From: Gemmatimonadota bacterium
GTDB lineage: Bacteria; Gemmatimonadota; Gemmatimonadetes; Longimicrobiales; Gaopeijiaceae
Length of the DNA: 64,000 nt
NCBI GenBank assembly: GCA_009692205.1
Contig: SHZR01000003.1
Location: 1 to 64,000, forward strand
Direction: 5' to 3'
Position 1 is the stretch's first letter; each line of letters begins with the position of its first letter. The notes under the pieces were generated by a model that searched no databases, was not told the origin of the DNA, and worked only from the letters and a program-made list of their open reading frames with translations. Of this stretch, positions 17,445-26,430 are shown piece by piece. The position numbers and the translations under genes were made by a program.

Positions 17445-18764
17445 ATGTCCGACGAGCGGAAACGCATGCCGCTGCACAAGAAGATCCTGTTGGGACTCGT
17501 CGTCGGCGCGGGCGCCGGACTCCTCGTCAACGCAGGGCTCGGGCCCGCGGATGCTCGCGCGATTTGGGTCATGCGCAACGTCACGGAGCCGGTCGGCCAG
17601 GTCTTCCTCAGGCTGCTGCTGATGGTGGTCGTGCCGCTCGTGTTCTCCTCACTCGTCGTGGGCGTGGCGGGCATCGGCAACATCCGTCAGCTGGGCAGGG
17701 TGGGCTTCAAGTGTCTCGCCTACACGGTCGTCCTGTCGGCGATCTCGGTGGCGGTGGGGCTCACGGTCGTGAACGTCATCCGACCGGGTGAGCGTATCTC
17801 GCCCGAGACCGCGGCGGCGATCGAGGCGCGCTACGGCAGCGACGCGGCCGCGCGAGTCCAAGCGGCCGCCCCGCCCGCCACCGTGAGCGTCGGCACCCGC
17901 ATCGTGGAGACGCTCATCCCGTCCAATCCCATCGCGGCGGTCGCGGCCGCGACGCCCAACCTGCTGCACCTCATGTTCTTCGGGCTCGTGCTGGGCATCG
18001 CGACGACCCTGGTGCCGCCGTCGACCGCGGCGCCGTTCCTGGGCTTTCTCGAGGGGCTCTATGCGGTGTCCGCGAAGATCATCGACGGCGTGATGGGCAT
18101 CGCGCCGTACGCGGTCGCCTGCTTGCTCTTCACGAGCATGGCGAGCTTCGGGCTCGACTTGCTCGGGGCACTCGCGTGGTACGTCGCAACGGTGCTGCTC
18201 GCACTCGCGATCCACATGTTCGGCGTATACTCGCTCGCGGTCGCCCTGCTGGCGAGGATCTCGCCGGTCGAGTTCTTCCGCCGCATCAGGACGGCGATGC
18301 TCACGGCGTTCTCGACGTCTTCGTCCGCGGCCACGCTCTCCACGGCGCTACGGGTCTCAGAGGAGAACCTGAAGATTCCGCGTGAGATCAATTCGTTCGT
18401 GCTGACCGTGGGCGCGACCGCGAACCAGAACGGGACGGCGCTCTACGAAGGCGTGACGGTGATCTTCCTCGCGCAGGTCGCAGGAGTCGACCTCTCGCTG
18501 GGTGGGCAGCTCGGCGTGGCGTACCTCGCGATCCTGGGCGGCATCGGGACGGCGGGCGTGCCCTCGGGATCGATCCCGTTCGTGATTCTGATCCTGATCT
18601 CGATCGGCGTCGACCCGTCGTTGATCGCGATCATCATTGGCGTCGATCGCATTCTCGACATGTGCCGCACGACGCTCAACGTCACGGGTGACATCGCGGC
18701 CGCCGCATATGTCGCTCGGTCCGAGGGGTATCCGCTGCTAGAAGAGGGCGAGGCTGCGGCGTAG
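17445..18764 (+). CDS. SDF-family dicarboxylate/amino acid:cation symporter
   Basis: A 439-residue GltPh-type transporter. Seen: hydrophobic helices throughout, the serine-rich hairpin STSSSAATLSTALR, the unwound TM7 segment GATANQNGTALYEG, re-entrant loop 2 (GGIGTAGVPSG) and TM8 (IIGVDRILDMCRTTLNVTGD) whose Asp/Arg/Thr/Asn residues bind substrate and cation. ATG 17445 is used because GGAG lies 6 nt upstream. It is divergent from terC. A second family member is encoded at 21.9-23.2 kb; the RILDMCRTTLNV segment looks more like the acidic or neutral amino-acid branch than DctA. Confidence 0.92.
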   Translation: MSDERKRMPLHKKILLGLVVGAGAGLLVNAGLGPADARAIWVMRNVTEPVGQVFLRLLLMVVVPLVFSSLVVGVAGIGNIRQLGRVGFKCLAYTVVLSAISVAVGLTVVNVIRPGERISPETAAAIEARYGSDAAARVQAAAPPATVSVGTRIVETLIPSNPIAAVAAATPNLLHLMFFGLVLGIATTLVPPSTAAPFLGFLEGLYAVSAKIIDGVMGIAPYAVACLLFTSMASFGLDLLGALAWYVATVLLALAIHMFGVYSLAVALLARISPVEFFRRIRTAMLTAFSTSSSAATLSTALRVSEENLKIPREINSFVLTVGATANQNGTALYEGVTVIFLAQVAGVDLSLGGQLGVAYLAILGGIGTAGVPSGSIPFVILILISIGVDPSLIAIIIGVDRILDMCRTTLNVTGDIAAAAYVARSEGYPLLEEGEAAA

Positions 18765-18794
18765 TTCAGAACGTCACGCTCATGACCTGCGGCA

Positions 18795-19373
18795 TCACAC
18801 GCTGCTTCGGCCATGATAGTAGGACGACTCTCCATAGACTTGGAGGTCCCGCTTCGTCAGCTCGAGGCGTAGCGCGAAGGCGTAGTCCTCGGAATTCTTG
18901 TCGACCGTGATGGGGGCTTCTTCCCCGTAGGTCACCGCGATGCATGACTGGGAGTTGATGTCCGAGACGACCTGATCCAGAAGTTCCTTGATCGCGTCGG
19001 CCGCTTTGATGATCAGCAGGGTGCCGTCGGTGCCCACTTCGAGGGTCCCGGAGCGTGTATAGTTCCCCAGGTAGGCCACGGACATCCACCAAGGCCGTAT
19101 CCTCTGGTGCCTCAAGGCCATGCGAGCAAAACCATCGGCGGGCTCCGCCGTGGGTACGCCCTCGCTCGAGTAGCGTGCGGCCGTGGTGAGAAAGCCCGAG
19201 GTCATCGCTTCGGCGAGAAAGGTGAAGTCATGCGGGACCTCGTGTTCGTCAGGGTGTCCGTAGCGCTTACAGAAGTACTTGCGGGTGCCCTTCTCGTATC
19301 GAAACAGGACCTCCTCGAACGGATACTCGATGAAGAGGTCGCCGGTCTGGAACGCTGAGAGTGGTATTCCCAT
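18795..19373 (-). CDS. Hypothetical protein in the DUF4160/DUF2442/HD cluster
   Basis: A 192-residue soluble protein without signal peptide or membrane helix; I do not recognise the family. It mixes beta-rich segments (LFIEYPFEEVLFRYEKGTR, TLEVGTDGTLLIIKAADA) with a helix (AIKELLDQVVSDIN) and a C-terminal strand region (DYAFALRLELTKRDLQVYG). The ATG lies 3 bp after the stop of the HD gene, so the two are co-transcribed. As the last member of a four-gene leftward cluster it may work with the HD protein, but no function can be assigned. Confidence 0.6.
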   Translation of the reverse strand: MGIPLSAFQTGDLFIEYPFEEVLFRYEKGTRKYFCKRYGHPDEHEVPHDFTFLAEAMTSGFLTTAARYSSEGVPTAEPADGFARMALRHQRIRPWWMSVAYLGNYTRSGTLEVGTDGTLLIIKAADAIKELLDQVVSDINSQSCIAVTYGEEAPITVDKNSEDYAFALRLELTKRDLQVYGESSYYHGRSSV

Positions 19374-19376
19374 GAT

Positions 19377-19688
19377 TCACTCCGATGGGAGGCTGCCGCC
19401 ACCCAGCTCCGTCCAAGCCCTCCGGTAGCGTTCTAGGCGCTCGTGGTCCTGGTGTTGGGGATTGATCCCGCCATCCTCGACCACGTCGTGCAGCACAGCC
19501 GCCCACTTCTCGTGCTCGGTGGTCATGCGCAGCATGACCCGGAGTGCGTGCAGGATGTAGGGCTCTCCGCCCTTGTCCTTCTGTCCGCGATGGGCCTCGA
19601 GGGCCAGCAGGATGGCGTCTTCTAGGCTAGGCATCGCGGCGTTGACCAACTTCTTCCTCGCGTCAGCGGACACTCGCGGCCATGGCAT
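19377..19688 (-). CDS. Short HD-domain protein, (p)ppGpp-hydrolase-like, C-terminally truncated
   Basis: A 103-residue protein beginning like a small RelA/SpoT-type HD hydrolase: AILLALEAHRGQKDKGGEPYI gives the first metal-binding His and AAVLHDVVED the HD pair. Such enzymes are normally about 150-200 residues and carry a further conserved Asp in a downstream helix. Here the protein ends about 35 residues after VVED, in an unrelated-looking, charged tail. It is therefore either a minimal or non-catalytic version or a decayed one. It lies 13 bp after the DUF2442 gene and 3 bp before the next gene. Confidence 0.65.
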   Translation of the reverse strand: MPWPRVSADARKKLVNAAMPSLEDAILLALEAHRGQKDKGGEPYILHALRVMLRMTTEHEKWAAVLHDVVEDGGINPQHQDHERLERYRRAWTELGGGSLPSE

Positions 19689-19701
19689 CGTGGGCGACGG
19701 C

Positions 19702-20160
19702 TCAGGTCCCCGAAGGGGATTTCACGCTCCCCGACGACTTCGCGGACCGCCGCGGCCGCCCACCCTTCAGTCCATTGAGTCGGGACGCGCGCGCCTTCGC
19801 TGGGCTCCTCACCTGACCCATTAGTCGTGGCGCCCATTCCCTGAGGTTCAGAGACTCTACGACGAGTCCGGTGAGTGATGCGTGGACATCCAGCTCATCC
19901 CAATGAAGCCCATCGCCGCTCGGCGAAATCTCGACACGGCCTAGGTCCGCGGCCGCTGCTCCCTCCAATCCGGCCACTCGTTCCGGCGGAAAACAGAAGG
20001 TGAACCCACTGCACAGTTCCACGACGACGAGTCCCCTTCGAACATCGTACGTCACGGCTTGGGCGCGTGGCTCAATTCTGTCCGCCTCCCGAGACTCACG
20101 AATCGCCGCTTCATTCTGACGCTCGAACTCCGCGTCGTCGCGACGTGCTCCCTTAGCCAT
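19702..20160 (-). CDS. DUF2442 domain protein (putative antitoxin partner of DUF4160)
   Basis: A 152-residue protein. The central part, AVTYDVRRGLVVVELCSGFTFCFPPERV followed by AADLGRVEISPSGDGLHWDELDVHASLTGL, matches the DUF2442 pattern; the C-terminus is basic (RLNGLKGGRPRRS). DUF2442 genes often follow DUF4160 genes and the pair is predicted to be a toxin-antitoxin module. ATG 20160 (MAKGARRDD) overlaps the DUF4160 stop by 8 nt and is preferred over an upstream in-frame start. Confidence 0.8.
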   Translation of the reverse strand: MAKGARRDDAEFERQNEAAIRESREADRIEPRAQAVTYDVRRGLVVVELCSGFTFCFPPERVAGLEGAAAADLGRVEISPSGDGLHWDELDVHASLTGLVVESLNLREWAPRLMGQVRSPAKARASRLNGLKGGRPRRSAKSSGSVKSPSGT

Positions 20161-20404
20161 GAATCCGCCTCCATTCCTCGAGGAAACGGCGCTGGTACGC
20201 CTGAACAATCCGAAGTGCTTCTCGCGCATCCGCGGCGCCCATATGATGGTTCAGCCACAGGGTCGGCATCGTCTTCTCACCCCCGAGGCGGACGACCACT
20301 TCACCACCGCCGATGCACTCCACGTGAACGTGCGGTGGCTGGTGTTCCCGCGGTGGTGCGTACACGTACACACGGAAGCCAGCCTCGTCGTGCACCCTGA
20401 CCAT
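20153..20404 (-). CDS. DUF4160 domain protein (putative toxin-like partner)
   Basis: An 83-residue protein with the DUF4160 signature: FRVYVYAPPREHQPPHVHVE, then GEVVVRLGG and a helical C-terminus (AREALRIVQAYQRRFLEEW). The biochemical function is unknown. It is the first gene of a leftward cluster with DUF2442, HD and unknown genes. A near-palindromic operator lies 9 bp upstream, the arrangement expected for an autoregulated module. Confidence 0.85.
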   Translation of the reverse strand: MVRVHDEAGFRVYVYAPPREHQPPHVHVECIGGGEVVVRLGGEKTMPTLWLNHHMGAADAREALRIVQAYQRRFLEEWRRIHG

Positions 20405-20412
20405 GCGTTAAT

Positions 20413-20432
20413 GTAACCTATCGATGGGTTAC
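20413..20432. promoter_or_regulatory. Near-perfect palindrome upstream of the DUF4160 gene
   Basis: GTAACCTATCGATGGGTTAC is a 20-bp inverted repeat with one mismatched pair, starting 9 bp upstream of the DUF4160 start. It is a likely operator for a regulator encoded in, or acting on, this cluster. Confidence 0.5.
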
Positions 20433-20470
20433 GTCCACCTCGAACAATCCAAGGGCAGTCACCCCCGCGC

Positions 20471-20518
20471 CGAATGGCCCCGCCCAAACCGCAGGCTTCG
20501 CGGGGGCGGGGCCATTCG
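20471..20518 (-). terminator. Strong stem-loop after the lipoprotein gene
   Basis: CGAATGGCCCCGCCC (20471-20485) and GGGCGGGGCCATTCG (20504-20518) form a perfect 15-bp stem with an 18-nt loop, 44 bp after the stop of the lipoprotein gene. There is no U-tract, so it may act as a factor-assisted terminator or 3' stabiliser and insulate the downstream DUF4160 cluster. Confidence 0.6.
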
Positions 20519-20561
20519 TGTGGACCTCCGACGTATCAGCTGAAGGGGACTTCCTCGCGCC

Positions 20562-21770
20562 TCACGACGCGCATGAGATCACCAGCTCATCGTGGTCCGA
20601 GCCGCCGGGGCCGACGTGCAAGGTCGCGCGCATGCTCCCGCTCGCGAGATCCTTCACGGGGAGGATCACCTGGAGCTGCAGTGCCGCCACCAGGGTCACC
20701 TGATCGGTTACCACGCTTCTGTCGTGCTCCATGACCCGCGCAGTGAGCGTGTCGCCGCCGACCGCGCCCGTCAGTGGGTTCACCGGGATGAGCTGGAGCT
20801 GCCCGCGGGCGTGGAATCGGCTGATGAAATTGCCGCTCCCTGAAACGACGACCTGTTGGCTGAAATCGATGGGCCCAGTCACCCTCAGGTAGTCGTAAGG
20901 GCTCCGGACACAGAACGGCTTCGGGATGGTCTGATTGAAGTTGAGCACGAACTCCCGTTTCGCGACGCTGCGCTCGCCCTGCACGTCACCGGCAAACCGA
21001 AGGATCATGGCCCGGCCGTCGTTGGCGATGGGCACGGGCGCCGTGGCCGTGGAGGGGCCGCCGGTCAGGGTCTTGAGTGCGGCGGGCAGGAGATTGTAGA
21101 TCGAGGGATTGATCGTCCTGTAGGTGGGCGTGGGCGTGATCAGTCCGGTCGGCGCCGGGGCCGCTCCCAACACGCCGGACCGCACCATGTCGACGGTCAC
21201 GAGCTGTTTCGCGAGCTCCCAGGACAGCACCTCGTGGGCGTTGGTACCCTGGACCTGCACCTCGAAGTGGCCATTGGCGATGGTCCAATCGCCCGCCGAG
21301 AAGAGGCGCAGATGGAAGCGCACCGGGCCGTAGTCGCCACACTCGAGCTGGATCGCGCTTCCGGTCCAACCCGAGGGCGTCGCGTAACCGGTCTGGTTCG
21401 CGCCCATCGCTTCCTTCCACGTGCAGTTGAAGGGCGCAACCGCCGGGAAACCGTACGCGGTGCGGTTGCCGTCCAGCATCATGAGGGCGGCCCGGACCGA
21501 ACGGATGTCGACGTCCGGAAACACCAGGTTCATCGGGTCGGAAGGGGGTCCGCCCAGGGCCGTGCCCGTATAGGGCCAGAACTCGAGGGAGGAGCTGCCG
21601 CCCGATACGTTCACCAACGGGGACGGAGCGGGATCGGTTAGGGATGCCAGCGCCATGTCGGGCTGGACACTGAGGGCGGCCCCTGGGGCGGTGGGTTCTG
21701 TGAGGTCGCATGCAGCCGTCTGGAGGAGGCTGGCTACGAGGAGTCCGCGGAGGATTGTGGATGTGTCCAT
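20562..21770 (-). CDS. Hypothetical secreted lipoprotein
   Basis: A 402-residue protein with a lipoprotein signal (LLVASLLQTAAC, Cys 21). The mature part is mostly beta-strand with no recognisable catalytic motif: an N-terminal SSLEFWPYTGT region, a middle domain with WTGSAIQLECGDYGPVRFHLRLF, and a C-terminal HVGPGGSDHDELVISC. I do not recognise the family. It appears to be a single-gene unit on the minus strand, ending before a strong stem-loop. Confidence 0.7.
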   Translation of the reverse strand: MDTSTILRGLLVASLLQTAACDLTEPTAPGAALSVQPDMALASLTDPAPSPLVNVSGGSSSLEFWPYTGTALGGPPSDPMNLVFPDVDIRSVRAALMMLDGNRTAYGFPAVAPFNCTWKEAMGANQTGYATPSGWTGSAIQLECGDYGPVRFHLRLFSAGDWTIANGHFEVQVQGTNAHEVLSWELAKQLVTVDMVRSGVLGAAPAPTGLITPTPTYRTINPSIYNLLPAALKTLTGGPSTATAPVPIANDGRAMILRFAGDVQGERSVAKREFVLNFNQTIPKPFCVRSPYDYLRVTGPIDFSQQVVVSGSGNFISRFHARGQLQLIPVNPLTGAVGGDTLTARVMEHDRSVVTDQVTLVAALQLQVILPVKDLASGSMRATLHVGPGGSDHDELVISCAS

Positions 21771-21888
21771 GATTCGCTCCGAAATCGAGTGATGCCTGCC
21801 GCCCGGTGGTGGGGAGCAGCGCGAATCATAGATACGGGGATAGCCCTACCTGGCTCGATACGTCACAGGACGTAGGCGCGCTGGCAGC

Positions 21889-23163
21889 TTACGTAGACTC
21901 ACCGTTCAACACGCGCTTCATCTGCTCGACGTCGAGTGCGCCCTCCCAGCGGGCCACGACGACCGTCGCCACGCCGTTGCCGATGAGGTTCGTGATCGAC
22001 CGCGCCTCCGACATGAAGCGGTCGACGCCGACGAGCAGCGCGAGGCCCGCGACCGGCACAGCCGGGAACGCGGCCAACGTGGCGGCGAGCGTGACGAACC
22101 CGCCGCCGGTGATGGCGGCGCTTCCCTTCGAGGTGAGGACCGCGAGGAGGAGCAGGCCGACCTGATCCGTGAGGGTCATCGGAATGTTGGTCGCCTGCGC
22201 GATGAAGATGGCGGCCATGGTCATGTAAATCGACGTGCCGTCCAGGTTGAACGAGTAGCCGGTCGGAATGACGAGGCCGACCACCGGTCTCGAGCATCCG
22301 AGGCGCTCGAGCTTCGTCATCATCTGCGGCAGCACCGCCTCGGACGACGACGTGCCGAGCGTGATGAAGATCTCCTCCCGGATGTACTTGAGGAACTTCA
22401 GGATGCTGAAGCCCGCGATTCGGCAGACCGCGCCGAGCACGACGAGAACGAAGAATGCGCAAGTGATATAGACGCCGGCCATGAGCTGGCCGAGCTGCAC
22501 CAGGGTGCCGATGCCGTACTGGCCGATCGTAAACGCCATGGCTCCGAACGCGCCGATCGGTGCAACCCGCATGATGATGTGGATCATGCGGAAGAGCGCG
22601 TGGGAGAATTGGTCGATGACCCCCAAGAGATGGCGACCGGGCTCCCCGAGCTGGAGCAGCGCGACGCCGAAGATCACGGAGAAGAACAGCACCTGCAGGA
22701 TGTTGCCCTCGGCGAACGCCCCCACGATGGTGGCCGGTATGATGTTCAGCAGGAACTGGACCGCGCTCAGGCTCTCCGCAGTGGTGGCGTAGGCCGCCAC
22801 GGCGCCCGCGTCGAGCGTCGCCGGATCGGCGTTGATGCCCTCTCCCGGCTTCAGAACGTTCACGACCACCAAGCCGATGATGAGGGCGAGGGTCGAGATC
22901 ACCTCGAAGTAGATCAGCGCCTTCACGCCGATGCGGCCGACCGCTTTGAGGTCGCCGATCTTCGCGATGCCCGCCACGACGACGGAGAAGATGATCGGCG
23001 CGATCATCATGCGGACGAGCTTGATGAAGCCGTCGCCGAGTGGCCGCATCGCGGCGCCCGTCTCTGGCCAGAAGTTCCCGAGCACCACTCCCACCACGAT
23101 GGCGAACAGGACCTGGACGTACAGGACCTTGTAAAGTGGACTTTTGCGCGCGGCCGCCGTCAT
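21889..23163 (-). CDS. dctA: DctA-like C4-dicarboxylate:cation symporter
   Basis: A 424-residue SDF-family transporter. DctA-typical segments are [57 protein letters not shown] (serine-rich hairpin), [16 protein letters not shown] (TM7) and [21 protein letters not shown] (TM8). ATG 23163 follows a strong GAAGGGGGGG ribosome-binding site; the in-frame extension upstream would overlap the divergent gene. It is transcribed divergently from a D-tartrate dehydratase gene, 94 bp apart, which suggests uptake of tartrate or related C4 acids. Confidence 0.92.
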   Translation of the reverse strand: MTAAARKSPLYKVLYVQVLFAIVVGVVLGNFWPETGAAMRPLGDGFIKLVRMMIAPIIFSVVVAGIAKIGDLKAVGRIGVKALIYFEVISTLALIIGLVVVNVLKPGEGINADPATLDAGAVAAYATTAESLSAVQFLLNIIPATIVGAFAEGNILQVLFFSVIFGVALLQLGEPGRHLLGVIDQFSHALFRMIHIIMRVAPIGAFGAMAFTIGQYGIGTLVQLGQLMAGVYITCAFFVLVVLGAVCRIAGFSILKFLKYIREEIFITLGTSSSEAVLPQMMTKLERLGCSRPVVGLVIPTGYSFNLDGTSIYMTMAAIFIAQATNIPMTLTDQVGLLLLAVLTSKGSAAITGGGFVTLAATLAAFPAVPVAGLALLVGVDRFMSEARSITNLIGNGVATVVVARWEGALDVEQMKRVLNGEST

Positions 23164-23257
23164 ATTGCCCCCCCTTCGTTGCTGATCGGACGTGCATACT
23201 ACGGTCGAGGCACCGCGGGTCACAATCCCACCGCCGGAAGCCCGAGGCATCCCGCCC

Positions 23258-24427
23258 ATGAGCGTCCGCGTCGTCGAGATCCGGGAAGCCACCAAACCGA
23301 TCTCGTCCGCGATCCGGAACGCCTACATCGATTTCACTAAAATGACGGTGAGCCTCGTCGCCGTCGTGACCGACGCCGTACGGGACGGGCAGCGCGTCGT
23401 CGGCTACGGGTTCAACTCGAACGGCCGCTACGGTCAGGGCGGACTCATCCGCGAGCGCTTCGCGCCGCGGCTGCTCGGCGCGGATCCGGCGACCCTCCTC
23501 GACGAGGCCGGCGACAACCTCGATCCGGATCGCGTCTGGCAGGCGATGATGACCAACGAAAAGCCCGGCGGCCACGGAGAGCGGTCGGTGGCTGTCGGGA
23601 CGATCGACATGGCCGTTTGGGACGCCGTGGCCAAGATCGCGGGGAAGCCGCTGTTTCGCCTCCTGGCCGAGAGACACGGCGTCGTGGCGGAGCCGCGCGT
23701 TTTCGTCTACGCAGCCGGTGGCTACTACTACCCGAATAAGGATCTGGATGCGTTGCGGGCCGAGATGCGCAGCTACCTCGACCGCGGGTACACGGTGGTG
23801 AAGATGAAGATCGGCGGCGCGTCGATGGAGGACGATCAACGCCGGATCGAGGCGGTGCTCGACGAAATCGGCGACGATGCGCGGCTGGCCGTGGACGCCA
23901 ACGGCCGCTTCGATCTCGATACGGCCATCGCGTACGCGAAGCTCCTGCTGCGGTATCCGCTCTTTTGGTACGAGGAGGCCGGGGATCCACTCGACTACGG
24001 GCTGCAGGCCGCTTTGGCGGAGCACTATCCGGCCCCGATGGCCACGGGGGAGAACCTCTTCAGCCATCAGGATGCTCGCAACTTGCTGCGCTACGGAGGC
24101 ATGCGGGCGGATCGCGACTGGCTGCAATTTGACTGCGCGCTGTCGTACGGGCTGTGCGAGTATCAGCGGACCTTGGCGGTCCTCGAGTCGGCAGGCTGGT
24201 CGGCGCGCCGCTGCATCCCTCACGGTGGGCACCAGATGTCGCTGAACATCGCGGCTGGGCTGGGCCTGGGCGGCAACGAGAGCTATCCTGACCTCTTCCA
24301 GCCGTACGGAGGGTTTCCGGACGATGTGCGGGTGGAGGACGGCCATATCCGCATGCCGGACCTGCCGGGGATCGGCTTCGAAGGGAAGGCAGACCTGATA
24401 CGCGTGATGCGCGAGCTCGCCACATGA
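23258..24427 (+). CDS. tarD: D(-)-tartrate dehydratase (enolase superfamily)
   Basis: A 389-residue enolase-superfamily enzyme. It shares long conserved runs with characterised D-tartrate dehydratase: [53 protein letters not shown], the base motif VVKMKIGGA (KxK), the metal ligands in [17 protein letters not shown] and MATGENLFS, and [16 protein letters not shown] carrying the catalytic His. It dehydrates D-tartrate to oxaloacetate. The ATG at 23258 ([14 protein letters not shown]) matches homologues. It overlaps the Ldh gene by 4 nt and is divergent from dctA. Confidence 0.93.
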   Translation: MSVRVVEIREATKPISSAIRNAYIDFTKMTVSLVAVVTDAVRDGQRVVGYGFNSNGRYGQGGLIRERFAPRLLGADPATLLDEAGDNLDPDRVWQAMMTNEKPGGHGERSVAVGTIDMAVWDAVAKIAGKPLFRLLAERHGVVAEPRVFVYAAGGYYYPNKDLDALRAEMRSYLDRGYTVVKMKIGGASMEDDQRRIEAVLDEIGDDARLAVDANGRFDLDTAIAYAKLLLRYPLFWYEEAGDPLDYGLQAALAEHYPAPMATGENLFSHQDARNLLRYGGMRADRDWLQFDCALSYGLCEYQRTLAVLESAGWSARRCIPHGGHQMSLNIAAGLGLGGNESYPDLFQPYGGFPDDVRVEDGHIRMPDLPGIGFEGKADLIRVMRELAT

Positions 24428-25500
24428 CACCGCTGCCTGAAGTCGCCGAGCCGCCGCGTGCGGCCTACGCCGTCGACGCCCTCCGCGGCTTCGCCGCGGC
24501 GCTCTTCAGAAAGGCCGGGCTCGACGGGGACAAGCCCGAGGTGAGCGCCGAGGTGCTCGTCGAAGCCGACATTATGGGACACACGACCCATGGGCTGGCG
24601 CTCCTGCCCCGCTATCTCCAGGAGATCGGCAGTGGGTCCATGGCCGCGACCGGCGACCCCACCACCGTGTCCGACCGCGGCGCGTGCGTGTGCTGGGACG
24701 GTCGACGGCTGCCGGGCGTCTGGCTGACCGCCAAGGCGGTCGATCTCGCGATCGAGCGCGTCGAGCAGTTTGGAACGGTCTCCGTTGCGATCGGCAATAG
24801 CCACCACCTCGGTTGCCTCGCCGCCTATCTCCCGCGGGCGACCGACAGGGGCTTCCTGGCCATCGTGTCGAGCTCGGATCCGTCGCAGCGGACCGTGGCG
24901 CCGTTCGGAGGCCGTCAGCCGCTGTTCACCCCCAACCCGATCGCGGTCGGTATCCCGACCGGGGACGACCCGCTGCTGATCGACGTCAGCGCGTCGATCA
25001 CCACGAACAACATGGGCGCCCGGATGGTTCGCGAGGGGCGACGGTTCCCGGGTGTGTGGGCGCTCGACGCGGCGGGAGATCCAACGGACGATCCTAAGGT
25101 GCTGACCGAAGGCGGCTCCATTCTGCCGGCCGGCGGAGTGGATCACGGGCACAAGGGTTACGCATGGGCGCTCATCGTCGAAGCCCTCACTCAGGGCCTC
25201 GCCGGATTCGGACGGGCGGACGACCCCAAGGGGTGGGGCGCATGCGCGTTCGTGCAGGTGATCGATCCGGCGGCCTTCGGCGGCGGGGACGCGTTCCTCC
25301 GCCAGACGTCGTGGCTGGCCGAGGCGTGCCGGAACTCGCCTCCCCGTCCGGGCGTCGAACGGGTGCGGGTCCCCGGCGAGAGCGCGCTCGCGAGGAGGCG
25401 GGATGCGCTCGCGCGCGGCGTGGCGCCGTATCCTGGCGTCATCGACGCGCTCCGCCCGTCTGCCGAGCGTTTGGGTGTACTCATGCCGGGGACGCTCTGA
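24424..25500 (+). CDS. Ldh-family (malate/L-lactate/ureidoglycolate-type) NAD(P)-dependent oxidoreductase
   Basis: A 358-residue member of the malate/L-lactate dehydrogenase family, distinct from classical Rossmann LDH. Seen: ADIMGHTTHGLALLPRYL (catalytic His region), AIGNSHHLGCLAAYLPRA, PFGGRQPLFTPNPIAVGIPT and GVDHGHKGYAWALIVEALTQGL. These enzymes reduce or oxidise 2-hydroxy/2-keto acids. Coupled to tarD by a 4-nt overlap, it may interconvert malate and the oxaloacetate made from tartrate, or act on another hydroxy acid taken up by the same route. Confidence 0.9.
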   Translation: MTPLPEVAEPPRAAYAVDALRGFAAALFRKAGLDGDKPEVSAEVLVEADIMGHTTHGLALLPRYLQEIGSGSMAATGDPTTVSDRGACVCWDGRRLPGVWLTAKAVDLAIERVEQFGTVSVAIGNSHHLGCLAAYLPRATDRGFLAIVSSSDPSQRTVAPFGGRQPLFTPNPIAVGIPTGDDPLLIDVSASITTNNMGARMVREGRRFPGVWALDAAGDPTDDPKVLTEGGSILPAGGVDHGHKGYAWALIVEALTQGLAGFGRADDPKGWGACAFVQVIDPAAFGGGDAFLRQTSWLAEACRNSPPRPGVERVRVPGESALARRRDALARGVAPYPGVIDALRPSAERLGVLMPGTL

Positions 25501-26219
25501 TGCGGGCCGAGACCTTGATGTTCGACCAGGTGCACCTGGGCGTGCCGGATCCCGAGGCGGGGGCGCGCTGGTACGTGGAGTCGCTGGGCGCCAAGCCCGG
25601 AGATCATCCCGACCGTGTCATGTTCGGGAAGACTCGCATCATCTTCCTGAAGAACGAGGCGCCCAACCCGAGCCTCGGCTCCGCCATCGATCATTTCGCG
25701 CTGTCGTTCGCCGACCTGGGCGCCGCGATGAAGGACATCGCGAAATCGGGGATGAAGGTCACCTCCCCCGTCAGCGAAGAGCCCGGGCTCGGCAAGGTCG
25801 CCTTCGTCGAGGATCCGTGGGGCGCGAGGATCCAGCTCGTCGAAGACCGCGAGACCGTCGGCTTCCATCACGTGCACCTACAACTGCCCGATCCAGTGCT
25901 TGCGACCACCTGGTACCTCGAGCGGTTCGGCGGAGCACCCGGCCGCTACAAAGGTCGACTCCATGGCATCGACTACGGCGGCGTATGGCTGTTCATCGAG
26001 CGCGGCGCCGGCGTACCGAGCCCCGGCCACACCATCGATCACATCGGGTGGCGGATGCCGGACCTGTTGGCGAAGGTGGCCGAGCTGAAGGCGAAGGGCC
26101 TGCGTTTCGCCACCGAGCCGAAGCCGGGACCGCCGGGCCCGCAGGCGCCGGCGTGGATGTCGTTCACGGACGACCCCTGGGGCGTCAAGATCGAGCTGCT
26201 GCAGCGACGCGGCGAGTAG
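25500..26219 (+). CDS. VOC superfamily protein with two glyoxalase-like domains
   Basis: A 239-residue protein with two tandem vicinal-oxygen-chelate modules: FDQVHLGVPDPEAGARWYVESLG with VAFVEDPWGARIQLVED, then GFHHVHLQLPDPVLATTWYLERFG with MSFTDDPWGVKIELLQ. The His and Glu-type positions of each module could bind a divalent metal, as in glyoxalases and extradiol dioxygenases. The ATG shares a base with the preceding TGA (TGATG). It is the last gene of the tarD operon; its substrate is unknown. Confidence 0.88.
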   Translation: MRAETLMFDQVHLGVPDPEAGARWYVESLGAKPGDHPDRVMFGKTRIIFLKNEAPNPSLGSAIDHFALSFADLGAAMKDIAKSGMKVTSPVSEEPGLGKVAFVEDPWGARIQLVEDRETVGFHHVHLQLPDPVLATTWYLERFGGAPGRYKGRLHGIDYGGVWLFIERGAGVPSPGHTIDHIGWRMPDLLAKVAELKAKGLRFATEPKPGPPGPQAPAWMSFTDDPWGVKIELLQRRGE

Positions 26220-26430
26220 AACCCGCGGGGCCGGGGCGCCGCGCGTGACGCTGTGGTTGGCAGCCTTTCCGATGTAGGAGATTTCCCTACAGGCGGATCA
26301 GGGTTTTCCCTTCTCGTCCTTCCGCGACGCGCGCTACATGATGGGAGTTGTGGCTCGGCCCCTGTCATCCGCGGTGGCGAGGAGAGAATCCATGAAGTAG
26401 ATCGGCGCTTACCTTGCGGGACTCACCCTA

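Noticed and set aside
20413-20432. The GTAACC palindrome as an intrinsic terminator
   Set aside because: The stem is short and no T-run follows; its place 9 bp before a start codon fits an operator better.
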